NCBI RefSeq assembly: GCF_031461075.1
Contig: NZ_JAVKPK010000028.1
Location: 1-46,933 of the forward strand
Origin: Methanosarcina baikalica
Lineage (GTDB): Archaea; Halobacteriota; Methanosarcinia; Methanosarcinales; Methanosarcinaceae
DNA length: 46,933 nucleotides
Reading direction: 5' to 3'
In this document: piece after piece, positions 8,600 through 17,329 of the stretch
Position numbering within the stretch: position 1 is the first letter of the stretch
How the letters are laid out: every line of letters starts with the position of its first letter
Made by a program: the position numbers and the translations under genes
Notes under the pieces: generated by a model
Seen by the model: only the letters and a program-made list of their open reading frames with translations
Databases searched by the model: none
Told to the model about the DNA's origin: nothing

Positions 8600-9124
8600 T
8601 TAGATTCTAGTACGTCTTAATATCATCCCTACTCTGGCTCTCAGTTCCAGAGGGTTAAAAGGAGTAGAAACATAATCATCAGCTCCTGACTCAAAAGCTT
8701 CGACTCTATTTTTCACCCCGTCACTTTCACTAAGCATCATAACTGGTATCCACCAGTACCTTGAACTGGCTTTAAGCTGCCTGCATATTTTAAAACCTTC
8801 GATATCCGCAAGCCCGGTATCCAGCAGAACAAGGTCTGGTTTTTCAGATTTTACCACTTCAAGTGCAGAAAAGCCTTCAGGGGCTTTAACAACGTTGACT
8901 TTAACAACGTTATAATCTTCAGCTTCAAGCGTCATCTTAATATTGGAGATATTATTCCCATTACCCATAATCAGGATTTTCTGCCTTGTGTCTTTAAAAT
9001 TTTCAATTCGGATCTTTACCAGTTCCTCTGGGACTGAAAGAGTACAGGCGATATCTCCCTCGCTTATTTCAGGCTGTGCTTCAATCAATTTCAAAATCTC
9101 ATGATCAAGATTTTTATTGTACAT
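8600..9124 (-). CDS. Degenerate response-regulator receiver protein with N-terminal HTH-like segment
   Basis: A 174-residue protein. Residues 1-45 look like a small helix-turn-helix (EILKLIEAQPEISEGDIACT then SVPEELVKIRIENF). Residues 48-174 form a CheY-type receiver. The phospho-acceptor is kept (LVLLDTG, Asp102), but the usual acidic pair reads Gly54-Asn55 (ILIMGNGN) and the conserved switch Lys of the VxKPF motif is Thr154 (VSTPF). Mg-dependent phosphorylation is therefore doubtful, and it may be a constitutive or ligand-responsive pseudo-receiver (inference). I chose the ATG at 9124: GGTGAT lies eight bases upstream; a GTG at 9127 is possible. No histidine kinase lies nearby; a divergent wHTH gene starts at 9368. 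Confidence 0.85.
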   Translation of the reverse strand: MYNKNLDHEILKLIEAQPEISEGDIACTLSVPEELVKIRIENFKDTRQKILIMGNGNNISNIKMTLEAEDYNVVKVNVVKAPEGFSALEVVKSEKPDLVLLDTGLADIEGFKICRQLKASSRYWWIPVMMLSESDGVKNRVEAFESGADDYVSTPFNPLELRARVGMILRRTRI

Positions 9125-9367
9125 CACCCTCCATCACCATACAGTATAGATTTTATTAGGTATTAAACATTTCTCAGATTTTTAGTAACATACAATAATT
9201 TAAATTTAATATAGTATGGATGGAAAAGAGTTCTCCAAATATTTAGAAGAATTTTTATTGATCGCCGGACTTAACCAATAAGGAGATAAGTTTATAACCG
9301 TAAATAGCAAGTTAATATTGGAAATAAGAATCGCTTACGGAGAACAGCCACCTCTGAGATGATAACA

Positions 9368-9649
9368 ATGGATCCACTAGAAAAAATCTTCGGAAAAACC
9401 GCACAAATGACAGTCCTTAAGAACCTGATCGAGCGCCAGAACGAATCAACCTATCTTTCAGGGATAGCTGAAGAAACGGGCCTGTCTCACTCGAGCGTAT
9501 CAAGGGTTATCACCCCTCTGATTGCGTCAGGTATTGTCATAGAAAAACCCCTGGGAAAGCAAATTCGGACTTTCCAGCTGAATATGGAGAGCGAGGCAAC
9601 AAGGCTGATCATAGATTTCTACAATAAAATCAACCAGATGTTAGATTAA
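9368..9649 (+). CDS. Small winged-helix transcription regulator
   Basis: A 93-residue single-domain DNA-binding protein, MDPLEKIFGKTAQMTVLKNL onward. A helix-turn-helix occupies roughly 32-55 (YLSGIAEETGLSHSSVSRVI) followed by a beta-wing (GIVIEKPLGKQIRTFQLN) and a C-terminal helix for dimerisation. This is the MarR/HTH_20-like archaeal type. I chose the second ATG: GAGATGAT at 9355-9362 matches the ribosome-binding consensus and includes the first ATG, leaving five bases before 9368. No ligand-binding domain is present. Target genes are unknown; it is divergent from the receiver gene at 8600-9124. Confidence 0.85.
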   Translation: MDPLEKIFGKTAQMTVLKNLIERQNESTYLSGIAEETGLSHSSVSRVITPLIASGIVIEKPLGKQIRTFQLNMESEATRLIIDFYNKINQMLD

Positions 9650-9784
9650 GAAAATAAAAGCGCGGAGAAGAGCGCAGAAAATATAAATTCGGGGCAGGAC
9701 AAATTTACTGTCCCTTCTTTTCAAATATATAGATACGAAACCTTAAGGCAATTTCATCCAGAAGGTCCTGATTCAGATAATTTT

Positions 9785-10714
9785 TCATGTAACCTGTTTT
9801 TTGAGATCTTCGACGTACTCGTTTGCAGCAGTAGCTGCGAGTGCCCCATCTCTAACTGCTGCCACAAGCTGCCAGATTGGTGTGTCACGGCAGTCTCCAA
9901 TAGCATAAATTCCATTCTCCGAGGTCTTCAGTGAGCGGTCCGTCTGGATAAACCCTTCTTCATTTTTCTTCACATCAATGATTTCAGTGTTCGGATGAAT
10001 GCCTACATATATGAAAACACCATCTGTAGCCAGTTCGCGGTGTTCCTCACTTTTAAGGTCTTTGAAGACAATTTTTTCAACCCTTCGAATATCTCCGCTG
10101 CTTCCTATGATTTCCAGTAAGCAGGCATTAAAAATGAATTCAATATTCGGAGTCGCAAAAGCCCGGTCCTGAAGGACTTTTGCAGCTCTCGACCGATCCT
10201 TCCTGTGAATAAGATAGACCTTCCGGGCAATTTTTGAAAGGAGAAGGGCATCGGTAATTGCCGAATTGCCGCCTCCGACCACTACAACGGTTTTGTTTCT
10301 AAAAAATGGCCCGTCACAGATGGCGCAGTAGGAAACCCCTTTACTGATAAACTCTTTTTCTCCAGGCACATTCAAATGCTTGGGATTTGCGCCTGTGGCA
10401 ATTATGACAGCTCTTGATTCAAGGTCTCCGCTGTCCGTGGAGACTATTTTCTTTTTCTCTTCAGCGCGAACAGAGAGGACTTCTGTTATCTTTGTTTTTA
10501 CCCCGACTTCCAGAGCATGGCTTTTATATTTCTCCATTAATTCAAGTCCTGAAATCGATGGAAAGCCAGGGTAATTTTCTACGATGTCTGCAAGCGCAAT
10601 CTGACCGCTAATTTCGCTTCTTTCAAGAATCAGAGTCTCAAGCCCGAAACGTACGGCATAGATCCCAGCTGCGAGCCCTGCGGGCCCCCCTCCTACAATA
10701 ATCAGATCGTACAT
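9785..10714 (-). CDS. trxB: Thioredoxin reductase
   Basis: A 309-residue FAD-dependent pyridine nucleotide-disulfide reductase. The FAD-binding motif GGGPAGLAAG starts at residue 8, the redox-active CAIC is Cys130-Cys133, the NAD(P)H-binding motif GGGNSA is at 147-152, HRKDRSRA at 170-177 is compatible with NADPH, and the C-terminal FAD motif is GDCRD followed by QLVAAVRDGALAA. It reduces a thioredoxin or glutaredoxin-like partner in the cytoplasm. The start at 10714 has a perfect AGGAGG five bases before it; a longer frame upstream overlaps the preceding gene and is not used. The 80-residue CxxC protein at 10773-11015 is 58 bp upstream on the same strand and is its probable substrate. Confidence 0.96.
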   Translation of the reverse strand: MYDLIIVGGGPAGLAAGIYAVRFGLETLILERSEISGQIALADIVENYPGFPSISGLELMEKYKSHALEVGVKTKITEVLSVRAEEKKKIVSTDSGDLESRAVIIATGANPKHLNVPGEKEFISKGVSYCAICDGPFFRNKTVVVVGGGNSAITDALLLSKIARKVYLIHRKDRSRAAKVLQDRAFATPNIEFIFNACLLEIIGSSGDIRRVEKIVFKDLKSEEHRELATDGVFIYVGIHPNTEIIDVKKNEEGFIQTDRSLKTSENGIYAIGDCRDTPIWQLVAAVRDGALAATAANEYVEDLKKQVT

Positions 10715-10772
10715 AATTGCCTCCTGAATTAGAAAAATCGTTTTGGAAAAAGTGCAAATTCCTTGAACAAAT

Positions 10773-11015
10773 TCATTTAATACGGATGATAGCATCGGCT
10801 TTTTTCGGAAGACCTGAAAAAGCTATCTCCCCATCAATAATAGTCGTAGGAACCCCAACTATGCCATATTTGTCAATCAACGCCTGGCCCTCTGGAGTTT
10901 CCACATCTATTTCCTCATACTCAAAGTCATATTCGGACTTCAGGTCTTTCCAGAGTCTGCGAGCTGCCGGACAGGCAGTGCACCAGCTGGCGTGGATAAG
11001 TGTAACTTTAACCAT
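10773..11015 (-). CDS. Small thioredoxin/glutaredoxin-like protein
   Basis: An 80-residue thioredoxin-fold protein with the active site CTAC (Cys12-Cys15, HASWCTACPAARRLW), the cis-proline segment GVPTTI (about residues 54-59) and IDGEIAFSG afterwards. Its length fits the mini-thioredoxin/NrdH-glutaredoxin group of methanogens. A GAGGTGG site precedes the ATG. It forms an apparent operon with thioredoxin reductase at 9785-10714, which should recycle it. Confidence 0.93.
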   Translation of the reverse strand: MVKVTLIHASWCTACPAARRLWKDLKSEYDFEYEEIDVETPEGQALIDKYGIVGVPTTIIDGEIAFSGLPKKADAIIRIK

Positions 11016-11179
11016 GATTAAAAACCACCTCTAAAAACTGCAATCGTAAGCTCATTCGTAGTATTAATTTCTAGATATAAATAAGTTAAGCGGATCCGTA
11101 AATCAGTAAAATAAAGAAGTAATATAGTGGATATACCTGGACAAAAAGCTTTAAGCCAACAAGACCCCTAAAGCGGGAT

Positions 11180-11980
11180 ATGCTCACATTTATAGGCCTG
11201 GGCCTTTTTGATGAATACGACATTTCTTTAAAAGGACTTGAGGCTGTCAGGGAAGCCGACCTGGTTTATGCGGAGTTCTATACATCGTGTCTCATGGGTA
11301 CGAACCTTGAGAAAATGGAAAAGCTCTACGGAAAAAGAGTCATTTTGCTTTCAAGAGAGGATGTGGAGCAGTATCCTAACTGGCTGAACGAAGCAAGAGA
11401 CAGGAATATTTGCTTCCTGACTGGAGGAGATACAATGGTCTCCACAACCCATGTAGATTTGCGCCTGAGAGCCGAAAAATTGGGGATAGAGACTAACCTG
11501 ATTCATGGAGCTTCCATCGCCTCGGCCGTTTCGGGGCTTACAGGGTTGCAGAACTATCGCTTCGGGAAATCCGCAAGCATCCCTCATCCCTATGAAAGCA
11601 GGAGAGGCACAAGAATAATCTCGGAAACTCCTTATGACATTATAAAACAGAACACCGAACTTGGCCTGCATACTCTCGTATTTCTGGATATAGATAAGGA
11701 AAAGGGATACATGACCATAAATACTGCACTCGAGCTTCTCCTGGAGGTTGAAGGAAAACGGGGAGAAGGGGTTATGCGTGGAACTGCTGCAGTAGGAATA
11801 GCCCGGGCAGGCTCGGAAAAGCCAATGGTGAAAGCCGATTATGTAGAAAACTTAAAGAGTTTCGATTTTGGAAACCCTCTCCATATCCTCGTAATTCCCG
11901 GAAAACTACACTTTCTTGAAGCTGAAGCGCTTGTGAAACTTGCACAGGGCCCAATGGGGTTTATGGAAAAGGCAGAATAA
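11180..11980 (+). CDS. dphB: Diphthine synthase (diphthamide methyltransferase)
   Basis: A 266-residue SAM-dependent tetrapyrrole-methylase-fold enzyme. It opens MLTFIGLGLFDEYDISLKGL; YAEFYTS lies at about 30-36, GGDTMVSTTHVDLRLRA (about residues 87-103) is the SAM-binding segment, and GASIASAVSGLTGLQNYRFG follows. These are diagnostic of archaeal DphB/Dph5, which methylates the modified histidine of elongation factor aEF2 on the way to diphthamide. A gene for the last step (Dph6-type ligase) lies 2.2 kb downstream at 14220. The DUF357 gene follows 42 bp later on the same strand. Confidence 0.96.
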   Translation: MLTFIGLGLFDEYDISLKGLEAVREADLVYAEFYTSCLMGTNLEKMEKLYGKRVILLSREDVEQYPNWLNEARDRNICFLTGGDTMVSTTHVDLRLRAEKLGIETNLIHGASIASAVSGLTGLQNYRFGKSASIPHPYESRRGTRIISETPYDIIKQNTELGLHTLVFLDIDKEKGYMTINTALELLLEVEGKRGEGVMRGTAAVGIARAGSEKPMVKADYVENLKSFDFGNPLHILVIPGKLHFLEAEALVKLAQGPMGFMEKAE

Positions 11981-12022
11981 GGAAAAAAGAATGAAACTGC
12001 TATCTCCTTCCTGGTGATCAAA

Positions 12023-12304
12023 ATGCCTGCAGATTTGGATGAAAAGGTCAAAAGATATGAAGATATGTTAAAAAGAGCACTCCAGAAAGCAAAATACGCC
12101 CCAATTCCGGGATCCCACATGTATATCGTTGCAAAGGATTATTACACAATGGCAGAAGCCTATTACAAAGACGGGGTGTATTTTTTGGAAAACAAAGACC
12201 CTGTAAATGCCCTGGCCTCTTTCAGTTACGGTCATGCCTGGCTTGACGCGGGAGCAAAACTCGGGGTTTTTGCAGTAGATGACGAAACTCTTTTTACCAT
12301 ATGA
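12023..12304 (+). CDS. DUF357 protein
   Basis: A 93-residue archaeal protein of the DUF357 family: a helical hairpin, with LKRALQKAKYAPIPGS in the first part and MAEAYYKDGVYFLENKDPVN then ASFSYGHAWLDAGAKLGVF in the second. No biochemical role is established. The ATG at 12023 has GGTGAT four bases before it; a GTG at 12014 overlaps that site. It follows diphthine synthase closely and is probably cotranscribed with it. Confidence 0.92.
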   Translation: MPADLDEKVKRYEDMLKRALQKAKYAPIPGSHMYIVAKDYYTMAEAYYKDGVYFLENKDPVNALASFSYGHAWLDAGAKLGVFAVDDETLFTI

Positions 12305-12580
12305 AAGAGGAAAAAGAGAAGGAAGTCAAAAAAATGTAGAGGCCCTAATTTCAGAGAGAAAACATAGAGATCTTAAATGGAAGGATTAAAGATTGCAGAA
12401 CTAAAAATTAAAAGCTTAACTAAAAAACCATATAAAAAATAAAGCCTATACAATATTATTCTATTTGAAGCAGAAACAATTTATATACATTATTCTATTC
12501 TTTAGATTCTGTAAAAACTTTTCCTGATCAGGGAATATTCTTGAAAAATGAGTATAATTGAATAATTAAGGTGGACAATA

Positions 12581-12970
12581 ATGAAGAACTTCCATGTGGT
12601 ACTTGAAGCAGCTTGGTTGGTTAGAGACGTAAAGACGGCTGATGACGCTATAGGGGTTGCAATTTCTGAGGCTGGAAAGCGTCTGAACCCGAAACTGGAT
12701 TTTGTAGAGGTCGACGTGGGAACCACGTCCTGCCCGGCATGCGGTGAGCCTTTTAGTAGTGTTTTCATAGCAGCAAATACCGCTCTTGTAGGACTTATTT
12801 TTGAGATGAAGGTTTTTGATGCCGAATCTGCAGAGCATGCGGAAAGGATAGCAAAATCCGTGATAGGTAAATCCCTCAGGGATATTCCATTGACAGTTGT
12901 CGAAGTGACCGAATTTGAACGTTCAGGCGAGAAGGGTGAACAGCAGCAGAAGAGCAAAGCAAGTAAATAA
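12581..12970 (+). CDS. DUF555 / UPF0212 protein
   Basis: A 129-residue archaeal protein of the UPF0212 (DUF555) family, starting MKNFHVVLEAAWLVRDVKTA. A CPACGEPF knuckle at about 51-58 could contribute two cysteines to a metal site, and the C-terminal 20 residues are a charged tail (SGEKGEQQQKSKASK). Function unknown. An AAGGTGG ribosome-binding site precedes the ATG. A TATA-like box (TTTATATA) about 100 bp upstream suggests its own promoter. Confidence 0.93.
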   Translation: MKNFHVVLEAAWLVRDVKTADDAIGVAISEAGKRLNPKLDFVEVDVGTTSCPACGEPFSSVFIAANTALVGLIFEMKVFDAESAEHAERIAKSVIGKSLRDIPLTVVEVTEFERSGEKGEQQQKSKASK

Positions 12971-13199
12971 ATAGATTTTCTACTGAAAACCTGTAAAAAT
13001 ACCGGAATAGAAGAAGATAGGATGCTGGGGTTAGTTATACCTGAAATTTCATCCAGGCAGGGTTTAAAAAGGCGCATGGCTGAAAAGAGAACGTATAATC
13101 TGTATTTTGTTTTTCCTGCATGCTTACCTGACTTTTAAAGACATATCCAACCTTAAAACCCCTGAGCTTCTCCAGAACCCACGAAAAAGAGGACACTAT

Positions 13200-14099
13200 A
13201 TGGACAGAGTAATTTCTATCGTGGGGCACACTGCCCTTGATTACATCGTAGATGTTGAAAAAATAGCAGGAAAAAACGAATCATCCCCTATCATTGACTA
13301 CGAAGAATACCCTGGTGGGGGGGCTGCCAATATTGCTGTTGCCATCGCAAAGCTGGGGGGAAAGAGTCAACTGATTTCTCCTGTTGGTACGGATTTTGCA
13401 AGCTCTGGATATGAAAAACTCCTTAAAGACGTGCAAGTTGACCTTTCCCGCCTCTACAGGCTTGAGGACCGGAAAATTTCCAAGGCATTTATTTTCACGG
13501 ATAGGGAAGACAACCAGACAACCTATTTTTACTGGGGAGCCTCTTCAAAATTCAAAGAATTAGAACCCGAACCTGTGGATTTTGTTCATCTTGCAACCGC
13601 AGATTCTGTCTATAATGCAAAGATCGCACAAATTGCAGGTTTTGTATCCTTTGATCCTGGCCAGGATCTTGTTACATATTCAAAAGAAAACCTTGAACTT
13701 ATTCTTGCTCATACCGATATCCTTTTTGCGAACCGGCACGAAATCAGACGAGTTTCGGAAATGACTGGAAAAAGCTTCTCGGAACTCAAGGCCCTGATTG
13801 ATATTATCGTGGTCACATACGATGCAGAAGGCAGCAGGATCTATACCGGGAAAGAAGAATTTACGATTCCTGTAGTTCCTGTCAGAGCTGTGGACCCTAC
13901 GGGAGCAGGGGATGCTTACAGGGCTGGTTTTCTTCTAGCCCTTGCAAGAGGATGCTCTCTTTCCACATGTGGAAAGGTGGGGTCAACTGTAGCCTCTTTT
14001 GCTGTAGAGAGCCGGGGCTGCCAGACAGGCCTTCCCACATGGGAAGAAATGAAAGTCCGTTACGAAGCCAGTTTCGGAAAGCTGGATAAAGGGTGTTGA
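13200..14099 (+). CDS. PfkB-family sugar or nucleoside kinase
   Basis: A 299-residue ribokinase-superfamily enzyme. Signature 1 is EYPGGGAANIAVAIAKLGG (about residues 36-54) and signature 2 is DPTGAGDAYRAGFLLALARG (about 240-259), with the catalytic Asp of GAGD. Lysine- and Asp-rich segments between resemble archaeal nucleoside and sugar kinases, but substrate cannot be told. I chose the ATG at 13200, preceded by AGAGGA, because the fold begins there (ISIVGHTALDYIVDV); the open frame extends upstream without family similarity. Confidence 0.92.
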   Translation: MDRVISIVGHTALDYIVDVEKIAGKNESSPIIDYEEYPGGGAANIAVAIAKLGGKSQLISPVGTDFASSGYEKLLKDVQVDLSRLYRLEDRKISKAFIFTDREDNQTTYFYWGASSKFKELEPEPVDFVHLATADSVYNAKIAQIAGFVSFDPGQDLVTYSKENLELILAHTDILFANRHEIRRVSEMTGKSFSELKALIDIIVVTYDAEGSRIYTGKEEFTIPVVPVRAVDPTGAGDAYRAGFLLALARGCSLSTCGKVGSTVASFAVESRGCQTGLPTWEEMKVRYEASFGKLDKGC

Positions 14100-14219
14100 A
14101 ATTGCGAATACCGAAGATGATATGCTGAAAAGTCAAAAAATATATAAAATATTACATAATGATTCATGCAGTATAACCCTGACGTATGAAAAAGATAGTA
14201 AAAACATAAAGGAATGCAG

Positions 14220-14891
14220 ATGAAACTCGCAGCACTGGTTTCCGGTGGCAAGGACTCGATTTTTGCCATATATAAGGCCCTTGAAGAAGGGCATGAAGTC
14301 ACCCACCTGATTAATATTATTCCCGCAAGGGACGATTCCTACATGTACCATTCCATCAACCTCCACATGGTGGAATTAATCTCTGCCGCTTGTGAAATCC
14401 CATTGATCCAGCAGCAGTCCAGCGGAATAAAGGAACTTGAACTGGATGATCTGACCCTCGCCCTCAAAAGAGTGAGTGTAGATGGAGTATCCGTAGGCGC
14501 TATTGAATCTCAGTATCAGGCAGGTAGAGTGCAAAAAATCTGTGACTCCCTTGGGCTTAAGGTCTATGCCCCTCTCTGGCATAGAGACCCTGAAGAGTTG
14601 CTCAATGAGATGGCAAAAGTGCTTGATATCCGGATTGTCAAGGTCGCAGCTGATGGCCTCGATAAATCCTGGCTTGGTCGCCCTATAAATATAAACTCAA
14701 TAGAACATCTCAAAGCCCTCAACCGCAGATATATGGTTCACATGGCCGGAGAAGGTGGAGAATACGAGACTGTCGTCCTTGATGCTCCCTTTTTTAAAAA
14801 GCGCATTGAAATTGTAAAAAGCGAAATTGAATGGCAGGGTGACACTGGCTCCTTGAAGATCCTGGAAGCAAAACTAGTCGACAAAAATTGA
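14220..14891 (+). CDS. Diphthine-ammonia ligase-like ATP-pyrophosphatase (Dph6 family)
   Basis: A 223-residue PP-loop (N-type ATP pyrophosphatase) protein. The PP-loop SGGKDS lies at residues 8-13. The family-specific C-terminal motif GEGGEYETVVLDAPFF is at about 178-193, and PLWHRDPEELL (about 119-129) is also typical. Dph6 amidates diphthine on elongation factor 2, the last diphthamide step, and this agrees with dphB 2.2 kb upstream. The second ATG (14220) has AAGGA six bases upstream. Archaeal members have been annotated only as MJ0570-type ATP-binding proteins, so the exact reaction is by homology. Confidence 0.9.
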   Translation: MKLAALVSGGKDSIFAIYKALEEGHEVTHLINIIPARDDSYMYHSINLHMVELISAACEIPLIQQQSSGIKELELDDLTLALKRVSVDGVSVGAIESQYQAGRVQKICDSLGLKVYAPLWHRDPEELLNEMAKVLDIRIVKVAADGLDKSWLGRPININSIEHLKALNRRYMVHMAGEGGEYETVVLDAPFFKKRIEIVKSEIEWQGDTGSLKILEAKLVDKN

Positions 14892-15447
14892 TTTTCAAGA
14901 AAGGCTTCCTGGTAAACAGACTTTTACATTTATTTCATAGTTTAAACACACTGCAATTTTTCAAAGCATCATCTTTTTATTCATATGGTTTTTCAAGCTT
15001 GAATCCGGATTTACCTGTGAAGTCTGATTTAAAAAGTCTTTCTCAAAAAATGAAAGTACTGGGAAAATCTCGCCCCGAAGCCGCCGCATATCCCTATTTT
15101 TATATAATACCCCGTATATTTAGAGGTAAGGCATCTGGGAAAAATCTATTTCTGTTGTAAACTTCAGCCATTACTTTACCCCCCAACTTCCCTCACTCCC
15201 AATACTCAGATGCCCTATCCCAACACTACTTTCCTAATAATACTTTCTTAACACCACATCTCAGAATTATCCCTTTTTGCATCTTAACAAAAAGCTCTGC
15301 CCTAAAAGAAAAGATAACCTGAACAATTAAAGGCTGAACAGGAAGTGAATAATTTATATGGCTTGAAAAAAGATTGCAGGGGTAAAGCCCACAGAATATA
15401 GTAAATTATTGATGTTTTAAGCCTTTAACGAATTCTTTAAATCTTTG
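14892..15447. other. Gene-free convergent spacer
   Basis: About 550 bp between convergent genes, the Dph6-like ligase and purE. A 90-codon frame from a TTG at 14888 has no ribosome-binding site and an implausible composition, and I do not call it. A C/A-rich stretch at 15179-15260 is notable only for base bias. Confidence 0.5.
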
Positions 15448-15481
15448 ATAAGTTCTTTAAGCCGTATAAGTTCTTTAAGCC
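15448..15481. repeat. 18-bp-period direct repeat at the 3' end of purE
   Basis: ATAAGTTCTTTAAGCC occurs at 15448-15463 and 15466-15481; the second copy covers the purE stop codon. Read on the minus strand one base out of the purE frame, the repeats encode RLKELIRLKELIKDLK followed by NSLKA and a stop. Confidence 0.8.
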
Positions 15482-15876
15482 TTAATGGTGTCAATTAAAT
15501 CCAGAATTCTCAGGGCAAAATATGCGCCGTTTGCTCCATTATCGATCCCGACGCTTCCTACAGGCACTCCTGGAGGCATCTGGGCCATAGAGAGGAGAGC
15601 ATCGAGCCCGCCTAGTTTTGCACTTACAGGGACTCCCACTACAGGTCTTTTCGTTCTGGAAGCCACAACACCTGGAAGGGCTGCAGATAAACCTGCAATT
15701 GCGATAAAGACCTTTGCATCAGTACTTGAGATGTAGCTGTCAAGTTCTTCCGGGTTCCTGTGAGCGGAAATAACCATTACTTCGTAAGTGTATTTGCTCT
15801 TTTCAAGCACAGATGTCGCACGATTGGCAATTGACCTGTCGGATTCGGAACCCATAATCACTGAGATATCAACCAT
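15475..15876 (-). CDS. purE: N5-carboxyaminoimidazole ribonucleotide mutase / AIR carboxylase catalytic subunit
   Basis: A 133-residue PurE-fold protein: MGSESD at about 8-13 (phosphate binding), SAHRNPEEL near 37-45 with the catalytic His, GLSAALPGVVASRTKRPVVG near 63-82 and MAQMPPGVPVGSVGIDNGAN near 97-116. It acts in purine biosynthesis. The family usually has SAHRTP; the N instead of T and the short C-terminus are mild oddities. An AGAGGAG site precedes the ATG. It lies 20 bp downstream of the chorismate mutase gene on the same strand, so purE, aroQ and shikimate kinase are likely one operon. Confidence 0.93.
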   Translation of the reverse strand: MVDISVIMGSESDRSIANRATSVLEKSKYTYEVMVISAHRNPEELDSYISSTDAKVFIAIAGLSAALPGVVASRTKRPVVGVPVSAKLGGLDALLSMAQMPPGVPVGSVGIDNGANGAYFALRILDLIDTIKA

Positions 15877-15896
15877 TTTTAGCTCCTCTTGGGCAT

Positions 15897-16184
15897 TCAG
15901 GGAAGGCTTCCTTTGCCACTCAACTCATTCTGGCGTTCTATACTCATTCTGATAAGAATCTCAAAAATATCTTTTATAGACCCCACATCAAGGTTGAGTT
16001 CGGTTGCGGCATTCAAGGCCCTGTTGATTACAACCTCATTTTGCTTACGGTCATTTATTGAAGTTCCATTTATTTTTTTTGATTCAAGCACTTTTTCAGC
16101 CAGATTCACTCTTCTATCTATAAGGGCAAGAAGTTCCCTATCGATTTCTTCAATTTCTTTGCGGACAGTTCCAAGTTCACTCAA
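15897..16184 (-). CDS. Chorismate mutase (AroQ class, archaeal)
   Basis: A 95-residue all-helical AroQ chorismate mutase with the conserved run VRKEIEEIDRELLALIDRRV (Arg8, Arg24/25), LAEKVLESKK (Lys near 36) and INDRKQNEVVINRA (Asp-Arg near 46). It converts chorismate to prephenate for Phe and Tyr synthesis. It starts with TTG, preceded by GAGGAG; its TTG overlaps the TGA of shikimate kinase by four bases (TTGA), so translation is coupled. This context groups two steps of aromatic amino-acid synthesis. Confidence 0.92.
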   Translation of the reverse strand: MSELGTVRKEIEEIDRELLALIDRRVNLAEKVLESKKINGTSINDRKQNEVVINRALNAATELNLDVGSIKDIFEILIRMSIERQNELSGKGSLP

Positions 16185-17062
16185 GTGTACTCCTCGCTAT
16201 ATAAAGACATTGCATCTCTGTTATTTATAGAGGTTTCTATAACCCTGCCTTCCATCCCACAGCTTTCCCAGGCAGATTTCAGCTCTTTTACCTGCTCTAC
16301 CCTCACAAGTGCTGCATAGGAAGGGCCGGTTCCAGACAGGCTCACACCTTTTACCCCGCACTCGAGAGCTCGAAGCATATGTTCCGTACCAAAGCCAAGA
16401 GCCCCACAATAAAGGAAACCATTTAGCGTCATGGCTTGTTCGTAGTCACCCTCGAGGGCAAGACCGTATGCGATATCCACATAGGGGGCGATAAGTCTGG
16501 AGCGTCTCACATCCGTGTCCGCACTGAAAGCCTTCCTGGCAGGGGCAAATATCAGGACCTTTGATTCTTTTTCTTCGCGCCTGAGAAGTTCCATTCTTCT
16601 GTTATCAGTAACCACAATCCCTCCGAAGAAAGAAGCACATGCATCATCAAAGGCGCCTGTTACGGTAACGCCCACTTCTTTTGCAGCTTTTACCCCGAGT
16701 TTTACGATCTCAAGAGGGGGAAGAGTCTCACCAACTGCACGAAGGGTTGCAAGAACTGAAGCGTTTGCAGCGGCACTACTGCTTTTGAGCCCGCCTGCAA
16801 GAGGGATTTCACTGCTCGTCCTTACCGTGCCAGCCAGTTCAAGCCCGAACCTTTCAAGGGTCATTTCAACACAGCGCTCTATGAGGCGGGCGTCTCCTTC
16901 AGGCATCTCTTCGATATAACCCGAAATCCCGATGTCGCTTTCTGAAAGCTCAACCGTTGCAAAGGTTTTTAAATCTATCCCAAATGCTGCACCCTTCCAG
17001 GTAGCTATGGCGTTTATTATGGTTCCTGCTCCCGACGCGCAGGCGTGCCCTTCAAGTGTCAT
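16181..17062 (-). CDS. aroK: Shikimate kinase, archaeal GHMP type
   Basis: A 293-residue GHMP-superfamily kinase, not homologous to bacterial AroK/AroL. The ATP-binding motif PLAGGLKSSSAAANA is at about 88-102, GAFDDACASFFGG at about 135-147 carries the catalytic Asp, and the third motif SLSGTGPSYAALV is at about 258-270. It opens GHACASGAGTIINAI, as in archaeal shikimate kinases. It phosphorylates shikimate. I use the ATG at 17062; a TTG lies one codon upstream. It is the first gene of an apparent operon with chorismate mutase and purE. Confidence 0.93.
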   Translation of the reverse strand: MTLEGHACASGAGTIINAIATWKGAAFGIDLKTFATVELSESDIGISGYIEEMPEGDARLIERCVEMTLERFGLELAGTVRTSSEIPLAGGLKSSSAAANASVLATLRAVGETLPPLEIVKLGVKAAKEVGVTVTGAFDDACASFFGGIVVTDNRRMELLRREEKESKVLIFAPARKAFSADTDVRRSRLIAPYVDIAYGLALEGDYEQAMTLNGFLYCGALGFGTEHMLRALECGVKGVSLSGTGPSYAALVRVEQVKELKSAWESCGMEGRVIETSINNRDAMSLYSEEYT

Positions 17063-17329
17063 CAAGCTCTGAATGCTCTGTTCTTTAATATTTTTTGCTA
17101 CTTATTTCCAGAGCAAATATAAAGTCCCTGAATGTATGTTATGCAACTTATTCACAAAAAGAGGAATCCACAAATATAAATAGTAAAGTTGGATGCTGCA
17201 TATATAGAAAATGTATATCTAAATATTATTCCGGAATTACTTCAAAATATTAGCCGAGAATCATTATAAACATAAGAGTAAATTCTCGATTTCAGCTTTA
17301 GCAGTTTTAACCAAAAACGGGGAATCAAT

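Noticed and set aside
14888..15160. 90-codon frame after the Dph6-like gene
   Set aside because: TTG start without ribosome-binding site; Phe/Leu/Ser-rich composition typical of random AT-rich DNA; overlaps the upstream stop.
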